Part shown: piece after piece, positions 36,291-47,099 of the stretch
How the letters are laid out: each line of letters begins with the position of its first letter
Position numbering within the stretch: the stretch's first letter is position 1
NCBI GenBank assembly: GCA_028023455.1
Contig: JAQFVV010012509.1
Location: 3,220,590 to 3,284,589, forward strand
Length of the DNA stretch: 64,000 nt
Source: Epiperipatus broadwayi
Lineage: Eukaryota; Onychophora; Udeonychophora; Euonychophora; Peripatidae
Direction of reading: 5' to 3'
Position numbers and translations under genes: made by a program
Notes under the pieces: generated by a model
The model's database searches: none
What the model was told of the DNA's origin: nothing
The model's input: the letters and a program-made list of their open reading frames with translations, nothing else

Positions 36291-36330
36291 CAGAGGTGAG
36301 GAACCTCTGGTCCCCATTTTCACAAACGTA
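36291..36330 (+). mobile_element. Possible hAT-type terminal fragment
   Basis: 'cagaggtgaggaacctctgg' followed by 'tccccatttt' resembles the CAGRGGTG..GAACCT start of many hAT elements and forms the small hairpin AGAGGT/ACCTCT. I see no matching opposite end, so it is a solo end or chance. Confidence 0.3.
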
Positions 36331-37204
36331 TATAAAATAGACCTGCATAAAAGTATTTAAATACACACATAGTGCAGTGCAAATATATATACAAATATTG
36401 AATTAAGAGTTAAGTCAAATAAAATATTTATTTTCTTCAACTACATCCTTTTCTCTTCAATCTTTATAATAATTTACTTTATTATATCAGAGGTTAAAAT
36501 TTTGGTCAAATATCATAAGCTAATTTTTTAATCCATAATTTTGTGTAGCCTGCGAATGAGATAAATATCCAAATGTTTCTTCACAGACCTAGAATATCTA
36601 TTTTTTTATAAAATCTTAAAAATAATTCTGATTGACTATTGCAGTTCTTTGGCTTTCATTAGTCATCGATATCTTATGATGTTCAACACAAAATGAGACA
36701 GCCTATGCTTTAAATCAGGAATCATTAGCACTAAATTACATATGTAAGGGAGTATTAACTGAATTTTTATTTGACATAAAAAACTATTATATAGAAAAAC
36801 AAATCTATCATTTAAAAATGTACACATAACAAAGATTAATGGCATGTTTCAATTATATCAATATAAAAAATTATTAAGCAAAATTAGTATAAATAATCCA
36901 TTTCAAAATATCAATCATTTGGTAGTTATCTATTCTTGCATAACAAATATATTAATTTCATACAAGACAATATTATTTTGATATCTTAAAAATATAGAAA
37001 GAAATTACATTTTTCATTTAAAAGAATTAGTATTATACAAGACATATTTAAACAGATTCTTCCCGGAAATTCTTTTGAGTTAGTTTTATATATATCTAAA
37101 ATCCTACTTTTTAATACAAACTAAAAAGAAAAAAATGTTGGAGACGGCTGAACTGAGTATTATAACCTAACTTTTAAATTTTCAAGCAAGGCAAAGTAAT
37201 ATAC
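36331..37204. other. No recognisable feature
   Basis: AT-rich; no coding similarity or repeat structure seen. Confidence 0.5.
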
Positions 37205-38262
37205 TATAATTCAATACTTCAGTTTTTCTTCTTAGTTGTTTGATAGTTCTTAACTGAATTATCATGGATTAGTGAAGTGCAAGATATGTATTACGAAAAA
37301 ACTAGAAATAAAAATTACTAAAAATACTACTGCTAAGTGATATTACTAATCTTCAGAAATAATCCACAAATTTTGATTAGAATTTGCTAACTATTTTAAA
37401 GCATTTGAAAATGATTCAAACTTAACTTAGAGCAATAAAAAGATAACTATCACTTTACTAAGGAATGTAACAAAGATAATTGAAACAAAAATGCAATTCA
37501 CTAATAAATTTTTAACCGAGACAAAAAAAATGGAGAAAGCAAAAAAAATACAAATATTTAAAAATGATCCATGAAAAAATAATTGAAATGTAGGGTTCTA
37601 AAAAATAGCAATAAAGAGTTAATAAGAAGAAAATAAAAATTTCAAAAGTATAAAACACAACATTGATATTGGCTGAAAAATTACTTCAGCAATAAAAAAA
37701 AAAAACGGAATTATTACTAAAAAAAAATGACATCATGAAGTATATGGAAGAGTTTTACAAAAAGAGAACAAGAAAACAAAGTAACCATTATATTTATTAT
37801 ATATTAATTGTTCAATATTTTAAGTGAAAGGATGAGATTATAAGCTGGTGAAAACACAGAAAAATTGTTGGCAAACTATATACAAATGTTTAACTGATTA
37901 AGATATACCAGATGAGTGGAAAAATACAATAATAGTATTAATATTTAAGCCAGGTGATAAAGAAAACATTAAAAATTACAAACCAATCAATTTTCTATCA
38001 GTTTTATAAAAAATTTACCAAAATAATTACAATTCATCTTAAACAATATTTGAATTCAAACTAACCAAAAGAACACGCTACATTTAAAAATGGTTTTAGC
38101 ATAGTGGATCGAATCCAAATTAGTTGTCATTATGTTTTGGATTTGTAGATAATGAAAAGGTATTTGATTCTATAAATATTTCTAGAAATTAAAACTTCAA
38201 ATCACCAAGATATATATCATACTCTTTAAGAATATTTGTCAAAATGCAAGTGATTATATTGC
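37205..38262 (+). mobile_element. RTE-type LINE, copy D, heavily decayed with internal deletion
   Basis: 'tttttcttcttagttgtttg' near 37217 matches the 5' UTR end of the other RTE copies. The sequence then jumps straight to 'tcatggattagtgaagtg' (the endonuclease SDHRLVRC region), so the endonuclease body is deleted. It continues through the linker (for example 'catcatgaag' at 37730 and a 'NNAV.LIFK.GDK' equivalent near 37920) to the start of the RT, fading near 38262. Stops are frequent. Confidence 0.7.
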
Positions 38263-38299
38263 ACTATACCTCACCTAGCACGAGCTTTATGCAAGAGTT

Positions 38300-39745
38300 C
38301 ACAACAGAGATCATCATCAATTTGTATTCAGTATTTTAATTTACAATCGATTATTCATTGTAATGACTGCAAAAAAAATTTTTTGATGGTCATTTTGCAA
38401 GACTAATGATGTCATAAGATAGTTAATAACCCTATGTTATCCAAAAGCAATGGAGTTTATTCATAATCCATAATACAGTACATAATATTCGTGCTGTACA
38501 CCTGGGTCTCATTTTATGTGGTAGATAGATTCCACAGAAAAGCCGCATTAAAAAAAATTGCACAAAAATAGACTTAACTTACCTTGAAAAATGGGGGAGA
38601 TAGGGTCTGTAATTTTCAGAATTCGCATAAAAGCAAAGCAATAAAGAAAAATTACTCTAAAATTCGCATTAAAAAAATAAGAAAATAAAGTATGACTAAT
38701 AAAAAATATCAAATATTTGAAAAAAAACTACGTATTTTAATCATTATCGCTATTTTCGAATGTGCGTTTCGTTTGTAAACTGGTAAAAAAATCAGATTTG
38801 TCAATGTGATGTAGCTTCTTGAACGAAGTCAAGAATCTCTCAGCAATTATACCCAGAGAAACTTGTTAATCACTTTATTTTCCATTCCCCACTCTAATTT
38901 TTACCATATTCTGCTCAATCCCATTTACACAACTAGTGCCAATTTCAGTCTTGTGCTGTGTTAATGGTTTTCTGTTGACAACTGATTTTTACTACTGAAA
39001 TAAATTTTAAATGTTCACATTTTGTTTCTATATTAAAAAAATGAGGATCGCAATCAAAACAAAAAGATTATACATTATCATTAAAATATTATTTTCAGTT
39101 TATAAAATCAATAAAATCTTCGTTATTTATTTTTAAAATTTGCATTATTTATTTCTGTTATATCTAACAAAATACATTTTAAAATTTTTGAATATTTATT
39201 GCGATATTTTTATATGTAAGTATAAATCTATTATTATTATTTACTCATTAGTATAAGTAGGTTACTTATTCTAAATATAGCTACAGGCCATATTCACGTT
39301 AGCTGCTAATATAACGTTATATTTTTTAAAAAAAAAAAAAAAGTATTTCAAGTCAAAATAAGTTATCAATAATTTAAATTTCTTGATATCTAATAAATAT
39401 AGTGAAATATAAAAAATATTAAGAAGAAACATGAATCGCATAACTTCAAAATGGCATTAAAATAATCCGCATAAAACGAAACCCAGGTGTATACAATATT
39501 TTGTAAAATACGATTAACGAATGTATGTTACAGTATTTTATTAAATTTTCATCGTGTTTTTGCAAAACAATCAATTCTTCATTAGTGCTATATCCAAAGT
39601 AAAGATTTTCACCATTAATGATTACAAAGTCCCAAAAAAAAGTATTTCATTCAGTATAATAAATAATCAAAATCATATTTTAATAATTAGTTTTAAAACT
39701 ATACACTGTATTTACTCATTTTTATGGATTAAACATTTTTAAAAT
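38300..39745. repeat. Repeat X copy split by a Tigger-like element
   Basis: 38300-38498 and 39490-39745 align in order with 15856-16300: 'catcatcaatttg', 'tttacaat.gattattca', then after the insertion 'tacaatatt' and 'tttcattcagtataataaat'. The 991-bp Tigger-like element sits exactly between, so the repeat is older than the insertion. Confidence 0.6.
38499..39489. mobile_element. Tigger/pogo-like non-autonomous element, copy 1
   Basis: Terminal inverted repeats CACCTGGGTCTC... and ...CCCAGGTG are flanked by TA on both sides (38497-38498 and 39490-39491). It aligns in inverse orientation with the copy at 58281-59280, including 'gcacaaaaatagac' and 'gcataaaagcaaagc' just inside one end. Ends of the form 'CTCGTTTTACGCG' with a TA target are typical of Tigger/pogo elements of the Tc1/mariner group. 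No transposase ORF. Confidence 0.75.
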
Positions 39746-39987
39746 TACTAATGTCCACTCCATACGTTCTTGTCGTTGCAGCTGTTATTACTATGTGATT
39801 ATTCATATAGTATACGAACATGGATGGGCTACTCACCAACACGCATTAGCCAGCGTGGTGAGTTTATTGGCTTTTTACCTCTGAGTTTAAGATCAAGAAA
39901 CACCATGGTCTTTCTTCTCAGTGCCTGATAAGGCAGAATGAATGTTTGTGTAAATGATAAATATTTTTCCAATACATATATACAATT

Positions 39988-41652
39988 ATGACAGACAAAA
40001 ATAAAGCATGGCCCTTATTCCCAGGAGGCTGTAAAGTCACCAACCAAGGCAGCGGTTGGTGGCCGAAGGCGGAGGGTGCTAAGAATCCCCTGATTGCGGA
40101 TCCAGGCTGCCATTTGATGACGACTTTTTATTTAGGTACTTACAACTGTAGATCACTTTCAAGTGAAGGAAGATTGCAAGAATTAGAAGAAGAACTGTCT
40201 TATATTAAATGGAACATTATTGGACTTTGTGAAATTAGAAGAAAAGGAGAAGAAACAATTGATTTAAAAAGTGGACATATACTCTATTATAAAGGCACAC
40301 ATATTGGAAATACAAGTGGAGTAGGATTCATTATAAATAAAAAGTGGAAGAGCAATATTGTGGAGATTGATGGTGTATCGGACAGAGTGGCAAGATTAGT
40401 TATACAACTTAATAGCAGATACCAAATGCAGATAATTCAGGTTTATGCCCCAACAAGTTCTCATAGTGATGAAGTAGTAGATTTTTATATGGATGTACAA
40501 AAGGCTTTTGATCAGAGTAAACAACATTTTAAAATTGTTATGGGAGACTTTAATGCTAGAATTGGTAGACAAATGAAAGATGAAATTGCTGTAGGTAATT
40601 TTGGTTATGGTAATAGAAATGAGAGAGGACATAGACTTGTGGAGTTTGCAGAAAAAGAAAAACTTTATATTATGAATTCATTTTTTGAGAAAAATGTTAA
40701 AAGGAAATGGACATGGAAGCATCCAAATGAAGGTACAGCAGAATTGGATTATATTTTGACTAACAGAAAATACATATTTCAAGATTGTAATGTTCTTAAT
40801 AAATTTAACACAGGAAGTGATCATCGATTAGTAAGGTGTAAGTTACGTGTTAATGTAAAACTAGAGAGACAAAAATTATTAAGAAAAACAATATTTACAG
40901 TTGATATTCCTAATCTTCAGAAACATTCTAATGAATTTAAATTAGAACTTACAAATAGGTTTCAAATGTTAGGAGATTTTGAACATGATTCAGATTTGAA
41001 TGAAATTAATATGAAAATAACTGATACACTTTTAAAAACTGCAACAAACATAGCTGGTAGAAAAAAACAGCAATTGACTAATAAAATTTCTACTGAGACT
41101 AGAGAATTTATGAAGAAAAGAAGGAATATGAAGATATACAAAAATGATGTATTAAAAAGAATTGAATATCTCGAATTTTGTAAAATGGTACGGAAAAGAG
41201 TTGAAAATGATATAAGAAAGTATAACTGTGAAATAGCAAGGAAAGCTGTAGAAGAAAATAAAAGTCTCAAAAATGTTAAACAACATTTTGGTATTGGTAG
41301 GAAATTTATATCTGCAATAAGAAAAAAAGATGGAATTATTACTAAAAAAAGAGATGACATCATGAAATTGGTAGAAGATTTTTATCAAGAATTATATAGT
41401 AATAAAGAACAAGTACTTCCTATATCTATTACATCTTCCGAATTGCCCAGAATTTTAAATGAAGAAGTGAGACATGCAATTAAGTGTATGAAGAAAGGAA
41501 AGGCTCCAGGGAATGATGGAATTATAATTGATATATTAAAAGAAGCAGGTGAAGAAATAGAAATAATTTTAGCAAAGTTATATACCAAATGTCTAAATGA
41601 TAAAGATGTACCGGAAGATTGGAAGAATGCAGTAATAATATTAATATTTTAA
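39988..41652 (+). CDS. RTE LINE ORF, part 1: APE endonuclease and RT N-terminus
   Basis: 554 codons from ATG at 39988. Residues about 47-290 form an AP-type endonuclease that would nick target DNA. Landmarks are LGTYNCRSLSSEG (catalytic Asn region), IIGLCEIRRKGEE (catalytic Glu), QVYAPTS, IVMGDFNARIG (Asp/Asn), TAELDYILTNRK and GSDHRLVRCK (Asp/His pair). A Lys-rich linker follows, then the RT N-terminus with KKGKAPGNDGI near residue 500. The frame stops at TAA 41650-41652, where copy A has an AAA Lys codon (LIFKKGD), so the stop is a nonsense mutation. The same frame continues beyond it. Confidence 0.9.
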   Translation: MTDKNKAWPLFPGGCKVTNQGSGWWPKAEGAKNPLIADPGCHLMTTFYLGTYNCRSLSSEGRLQELEEELSYIKWNIIGLCEIRRKGEETIDLKSGHILYYKGTHIGNTSGVGFIINKKWKSNIVEIDGVSDRVARLVIQLNSRYQMQIIQVYAPTSSHSDEVVDFYMDVQKAFDQSKQHFKIVMGDFNARIGRQMKDEIAVGNFGYGNRNERGHRLVEFAEKEKLYIMNSFFEKNVKRKWTWKHPNEGTAELDYILTNRKYIFQDCNVLNKFNTGSDHRLVRCKLRVNVKLERQKLLRKTIFTVDIPNLQKHSNEFKLELTNRFQMLGDFEHDSDLNEINMKITDTLLKTATNIAGRKKQQLTNKISTETREFMKKRRNMKIYKNDVLKRIEYLEFCKMVRKRVENDIRKYNCEIARKAVEENKSLKNVKQHFGIGRKFISAIRKKDGIITKKRDDIMKLVEDFYQELYSNKEQVLPISITSSELPRILNEEVRHAIKCMKKGKAPGNDGIIIDILKEAGEEIEIILAKLYTKCLNDKDVPEDWKNAVIILIF

Positions 41653-41982
41653 AAAGGTGATAAAGAAGATATTAGAAATTACAGACCTATCAGCCTTTTA
41701 TCAGTTTTATATAAAATTTTTACCAAGATAATTACAACTCGTCTACAGAGAACTTTGGATTTCCACCAACCAAGAGAACAAGCTGGATTTAAAAGTGGTT
41801 TTAGTACAATAGATCATATCCAGGTATTGAGACAAGTCATAGAAAGGACAAACGAATATGAGTTGTCATTATGTTTTGGATTTGTAGATTATGAAAAGGC
41901 ATTCGATTCTATACACATTTATTCCGTGATTAAAGCATTGGATCATCAAGGTATAGATCCAGGATATTGTCATATTTTATAA
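41653..41982 (+). pseudogene. RTE LINE ORF, part 2: RT fingers and first catalytic Asp
   Basis: In the same frame as part 1, directly after its premature stop: NYRPISLLSVLYKIF, FHQPREQAGFKSGFS, IERTNEYELSLCFGFVDYEK and AFDSI. FVDYEKAFD holds the first RT catalytic Asp. The frame ends at TAA 41980-41982 because 11 bp present in copy A (between 'catatt' and 'ttataaaaa') are deleted here. Confidence 0.85.
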
Positions 41983-42931
41983 AAATGCAACAGCAACAAT
42001 TAGATTACATAATGATACTGGAATAATCAACATTGAGAAAGGTGTAAGACAAGGTGACTCCATATCTCCAAAACTCTTTACAGCAGTGCTGCAAGAAGTA
42101 TTTTGTGGATTAAAATGGGAAACTAAAGGAGTGAAAGTAAATGGAGAGTATTTAAGTCATTTAGATTTCGCAGATGATGTAGTTGTTTTTGCAAATAATG
42201 CTTCAGAGCTGCAGGAAATGTTGCAGGAGTTAGCAGATGAAAGTAGAAAAGTAGGACTAAAGATAAATGTTAAAAAGACTAAAGTAATGTTTAATCGATT
42301 TGCTCAAAATATGAAAATAAAGATTGATTATGAAGAATTAGAAGAAGTTAACAGTTACAAATACCTTGGTCAGATTATTAATACATATGGAAACATAATG
42401 GAGGAAATTAATCATAGAATTAAACTTGGTTTGAGTGCTTTTGGTAGAAATAACTTGATACTAAAAGGAAATATGCCTATGTGTTTGAAAAGGATGGTTT
42501 TTAACAAATGGGTTTTACCAGTTCTTACTTATGGATCTGAGACTTGGACACTTAATAGAAGAGCAATACAGAGACTTCAGACCACTGAAAGGAGTATGGA
42601 GAGATGTATGTTGGGAGTAACAAGAAGAGATCAAAAACGCAATGTATGGGTAAGACAACAAACAGGTGTTACTGACCTTATTGAAAAAATTAAAAGAGTG
42701 AAATGGAGTTGGGCTGGACATATTGCTAGAAGAGATGATAATAGATGGACAATTGAAATTTTAAACTGGATTCCAAGAGATTGTAAAAGACCCAGAAAGA
42801 GACCACATGTGAGATGGATGGATGAAATAAGAAAATGTGCAGGAGTGTTGTGGAGAAGAGAAGCTAAAGATCGGAGAAGATGGATTAAACTTGGAGAGAC
42901 CTTCACCCTGCAGTGGATTGATAATGGTTAA
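41983..42931 (+). pseudogene. RTE LINE ORF, part 3: RT palm to C-terminus
   Basis: Resumes one frame over after the 11-bp deletion: YKNATATIRLHNDTG, GVRQGDSISPKLFTAVLQE, LDFADDVVVFANNASE (catalytic FADD), KTKVMFNRFAQNM, NSYKYLGQIIN. Then comes the conserved RTE tail: MERCMLGVTRRDQ, WVRQQTGVTDLIE, WSWAGHIARRDDNRWT, PHVRWMDEIRKCAG and GETFTLQW. It ends at TAA 42929-42931. Apart from the two upstream lesions the whole protein is readable. Confidence 0.9.
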
Positions 42932-42946
42932 TGATGATGATGACTA

Positions 42947-43676
42947 AAAGTAGTTCGCTTGCAACAAAAATAACGATCGTCATATTGTAATTTAATTATC
43001 GTAATTGTTATTTTTTTTTTTAAAAAATAATAATATATTTCATAAATGATGAACTTTGTATGATCAAAAATTACTAAATCTAAAATAACAATCTATTTGC
43101 TTGATTTTAGAACATCTCATAATGTTATCGCACATATATAAAAATGTAGAACTGAAACAAACATTGAAAATTTTATTCAGCATACAATTGTTAATGTAAA
43201 TGTATTTTCAGTTTTAAAAAATGTATGCAAAGTTGCATACAAATAAATTGAAAAAGAATCATACCTTTAATATTTATTTAAACAGTTCAATTGCACTAAT
43301 CGAAACATTTTAAAGTCATTTCAAAGAACATGCAACAGCTGGCATATTTATATATAAAGTGATCTTTATTTAGATCTTCATAGTAAATATTGTAAAAAAG
43401 AAAAGCCGTAAATATTGATTATAATATGCAAACACAGAATGTATTAGATACATTTTTTTCTTTTTAATACATCAGAATTTTTTTTAAGTTAACTGCGATT
43501 AAGTTTTGACAATGTACAATAAGTTTTTCTTCCAGCACAAGAGACAGTTGCACAGAAAAACAAAAAATTGTTAAGAACTAGTATGCTTTCATTTTACTGT
43601 ACTTTTGAACAGTTAAAAGATGCATTTTCTCACAATGATTTCTGTTTAAATGTTTATAGCTACATTATATTTTCAA
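42947..43676. other. No recognisable feature
   Basis: AT-rich sequence downstream of the RTE tail; nothing coding seen. Confidence 0.5.
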
Positions 43677-44010
43677 TTAGAATTTATGGCTGCAACTAAG
43701 ATGAGCGTGAAAAAATCAAAAAAATTTCTATGTTTGGAAACTGAAATGGATATCTCAGCTAAACAGGAAAGAGAAGGAAATTGTGATATGTTCTTCTATG
43801 GGTTTATTCACATTTACTATTACCAATATTTTTAAAAACAAAGACAAAATAGAACAAGTACAAAATGGATATCTTAAATCAACTGGAAAGTGAAGGAAAT
43901 CATGATATCTGTTCTTTTATGGGTTTATCCACATTTATCATCACCAATGCTCAAACCATTATAAGTGTATCCAAACTTTCTAAAATCATGAAATCACAGC
44001 TTCCCATATA
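43677..44010 (+). pseudogene. Two tandem scraps of a Tigger/CENP-B-like HTH domain
   Basis: First copy: VKKSKKFLCLETEMDISAKQ then EREGNCDMFFYGF. Second copy, from about 43866: KMDILNQLESEGNHDICSFM, GLSTFIITNAQTII. The form 'L.LE.KMDIL.KLE.GEG..DIC..MGLS.S....NA..I' is that of the DNA-binding domain of Tigger/jerky transposases. At the DNA level the copies share 'aatggatatct' and 'ctatgggttta' / 'ttatgggttta', so this is a partial tandem duplication. No DDE domain follows; the foldback element begins about 240 bp downstream. Confidence 0.45.
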
Positions 44011-44250
44011 AAAAAAAAATCCAAGAAGCATATTAACCATACATTCAAAACCCTTTTTCTTAAAGATCCTTAGTCATCATCTGGTGCAATCCTCCAAAAA
44101 AGAGATCAGCAAAGGATTTAGAAGACAACAATGGACTTTAGATTAAACATCCATGATTCAGAAAATAATTATGATTGATGAATGGATCACAGGAAAGAAC
44201 AACTTTAAGATAATTTTTACATAGATTTAAGTTGCATTACACAAGCATAT

Positions 44251-44945
44251 AATAAACTAAAGATTAGCCTTTCAAGCTAATGTACATGCGCTTTTTACGC
44301 ATGTTAATAATAATAAATGAATACTTTCATTTCCAACACAAGATAAAGTCTTTGCGAACGAATAAATGAATCCACTTATTCATTCAACCCAAATGCTTAC
44401 ATATGGGCAAATCTTAAGTACTGGATATGAAAGTGTGAGGATAAATCAATCACTTTAAATTACTGTTTACTATGTCTGAATGAATGACGTCAACGAAATT
44501 ATCTAGAATTTACGAAACGTCACTCTTAAATGAAACTAAACATATGTAAAGGAGGCATTTATTTATATAGTGCTATGTTTATAAATTGTAATAATCTCAT
44601 TTACATATGTTTAGTTTCATTTAAGAGTGACGTTTTGTAAATTCTAGATAATTTTGTTGACGTCATTCATTCAGACATAGTAAACAGTAATTTAAAGTGA
44701 TTGATTTATCCTCACGCTTTCATATCCAGTACTTAAGATTTGGCCATATATAAGCATTTGGGTTGAATGAATAAATGGATTCATTTATTCGTTCGCAAAG
44801 ACTTTATCTTGTGTTGGAAATGAAAGTATTCATTTATTATTATTAACATTCGTAAAAAGCGCATGTACGTTAGCTTGAAAGGCTAATCTTTAGTTTATTA
44901 CAATTTATAAACATAGCACTATATAAATAAATGTCTCATTTACAA
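44251..44945. mobile_element. Foldback element with asymmetric ends
   Basis: Left arm 44251-44550 and right arm 44601-44899 are inverted copies, for example 'taaactaaagattagcc' and 'ggctaatctttagttta', or 'catgcgctttttacg' and 'cgtaaaaagcgcatg'. The 50-bp loop (44551-44600) contains 'gcatttatttatatagtgct', which is the inverse of the outer right end (44897-44940). The left arm therefore lacks about 45 bp of terminus that instead sits in the loop. ACAAGCATATAA lies at both flanks (44241-44252 and 44942-44953), a likely 12-bp target duplication. Confidence 0.8.
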
Positions 44946-45178
44946 GCATATAATGTACTTTTTTTTTTAATTACTGTATATACTATACTAGGTTAAGTTG
45001 TTTGTTCACAGCTTATAATATAATTTTTAGCTCGAGTACATACATATTTTAAATATGTACTTGTACAATACATATAGCATAGTTTACACAAGCATATAAT
45101 GTACTTTTTTTTTAAAAATTACTATATATACTATACTAGGTTAAGTTGTTTGTTCAAAGCTTATAATGCAATTTTTAT
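44941..45178. repeat. Direct repeat of about 92 bp (44941-45033 and 45087-45178)
   Basis: Both copies read 'acaagcatataatgtacttt', then 'atatactatactaggttaag', 'ttgtttgttca', 'agcttataat'. The first begins exactly at the right edge of the foldback element. Between the copies is a small palindrome around 'gtacatacatattttaaata'. The duplicated unit includes the presumed target-site sequence of the foldback. Confidence 0.85.
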
Positions 45179-45304
45179 CTGAGTAATCAGCCAAATTTTT
45201 TTCCATAAGAAAATATAATTAGTTGTCTTTGTGCAATATTCTTGCTTAAGAATGAGTTTTGGAGGACCAATTACCCTTGCTAAGCAGGGTAAATGTGTAT
45301 ATTG

Positions 45305-46405
45305 TGGCACTAACATTATTATTAAGAAAGGTGCATGACAAGATGATTCCATGTCTCTATAACTTTTTATAACAGTTTTACGAGAAGAATTTTGTGGATT
45401 AAAATGAGAAACAAATGAAATAAAAATAAACTGAGATTATTTAAATTTTGCAGATAGTGTGACTATTTTTGCAAATAATACTTCAGAACTTTGAAATATC
45501 AAGATATAGACCAAAGATATATTCTTAAAAATATTTATCAAAATGCTTCAACAATGATTAGATTAGATTATAACACTAAGATTATTATTGATAATGGTGC
45601 ATGACAAGGTGATTCCATGTCTCTAAAAATTTTTATAGCAGTTTTATAAGCATTTTGTGGATGGGAAATTAATAAAATAAAATAAATTGAGCATATTAAA
45701 CCACCTAGATAGTGTGGCTATTTTTGCGAATAATGCTTCAGAGCTTTAGAAAATGTTGCAATAGTTTTCAGATAAAAATAAGAAAGTTGGGCTAAAGATA
45801 AATACTAATAAAACTAATGTTCAATAATTTTCTCTGAAGTTAATAAAGTTTGATAATCATAGATTAAAAGAATGTAACAACTACAAATACCTTAGGCAGA
45901 CTATTAATGCAGATGGAAACCTAATGGATAAAATTATTCATAGAATTAATCTCGAATGAAGTGCTTTTGGCAGAAATAATTTAATATTAAAAGGAAATAA
46001 GCCTGTGTTTGAAAAGAAAGTTTTATAATAACTATGTTTTATTAATTCTTAATTATAGATCTGAGATATGAATACTTAACAGAAGACAAAGATGTCCAAC
46101 TACTGAACAAAATATGGAGAACTGTATGTTGGAAATAATAAGAAAGGATCAAAAGCAAAATACTTAGAGAAGAAATAGGTATCCTTAAAAGAATTAAGAG
46201 ACTGAATGAAATTGGATTATACATATTACCAGAAGGGAAAATAACATATGGAGAGTGGAAGTCTTAAATTAGATCCCTAAAAATTATCAAAAACTAAGAG
46301 ATCCCATGTAAGATAGACAAATGAAATACAGAAGTTGATAGGTGTGATGTGAAAATGAGACTATAGGTAGAAGAAACTGGATAACAGCTAAAACTAATGA
46401 TGATG
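45305..46405 (+). mobile_element. RTE-type LINE, copy E, 3' part with internal duplication
   Basis: 45307-45500 and 45505 onward both start in the RT palm ('attattatt.a.aa.ggtgca', 'gattccatgtctct') and both reach the FADD region (read as FADS in the first), so the palm segment is present twice. The second part continues through a 'CNNYKYLRQTIN'-like block near 45880 to the C-terminal RTE tail, ending in 'aatgatgatgatta' near 46400. Stops are frequent. Confidence 0.75.
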
Positions 46406-46953
46406 ATTATATTATCGAAAGTTTTTAAATATCACTGATTTTTGGATACCATTTTAATACCTATCAAAGGAATTGATCAAAATGTGCAACAAATCTATAT
46501 CAAAATTTATTACAACTTCCAACTATTTCATCGGAAAAAATGTTTTAAAATATAACATTTCATATATAACAAATATTTTCAAAAACATTGCATTTTTAAA
46601 ATAGTGCTTTTGCATTAAACAAGATGGAATCAAGCGCAAAGTAATGACATGCTAGAATGTCATGGTACTGAATTATCAGCAAATATCTATTTAAGAACCA
46701 GATGCTATTGTTTGTCCAAATGAAAAGTCATATAATTGTTTTACACATTCTAGTGTAAATATGTTCTGAATAAAAATTTAGAAAAAAATATTATGGAATG
46801 AGAGTATAAAATTGTATATAAATCTGTGACTATCTAAACTCATACACATCATCTAAAATCAAGTTAAATGCTTCTTTTTTTAGTTTCTTGCATATAAATA
46901 TTATGATTCTACAATAAATGTGGTTTTATTTTCTCCTTATTTGTAATAATAGA
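46406..46953. other. No recognisable feature
   Basis: AT-rich; nothing coding or repetitive seen. Confidence 0.5.
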
Positions 46954-47011
46954 AATACTTGATTGTAAATTAGAGAAAAAAATCTAGTTTAACAATAAAA
47001 TAATAAATTTT

Positions 47012-47052
47012 GGCTGAACGTTTTCGAGGAACCATGCCTCATATTCATAGCA
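47012..47052 (-). ncRNA. PLE-linked hammerhead-like motif, AACGTT type, left arm
   Basis: Mirror copy of the motif at 48641-48681. The minus strand has CTATGAATATGAGG, loop, CCTCGAAAACGTTC, AGCC. The first base of the upstream stem I strand differs (TGCT instead of GGCT), costing one pair. Confidence 0.45.
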
Positions 47053-47099
47053 TTCTTGAAAAATGTGATAAATATATGTAAATTAGAATATTCAAATGA

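Larger units (their letters stand above)
39748..42946 (+). mobile_element. RTE-type LINE, copy B, nearly complete
   Basis: A 5' UTR of about 240 bp (shared with copy C from 'ctaatgtc' onward) is followed by one long reading frame for endonuclease and RT, broken by one stop and one 11-bp deletion. The copy ends at an 'atgatgatgatga' trinucleotide tail at 42932-42946, a common RTE 3' end. All landmark motifs are intact, so it is the youngest RTE copy here. No target duplication could be found by eye. Confidence 0.9.

Noticed and set aside
40396-42906. Several minus-strand open frames of 67-133 codons opposite the RTE ORF
   Set aside because: Shadows of the plus-strand LINE coding sequence; hydrophobic composition typical of antisense frames.
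44491-44530. CTGAATGA with two CGAAA strings in the foldback left arm as another hammerhead
   Set aside because: The core box has an extra base and no consistent three-helix fold can be drawn.
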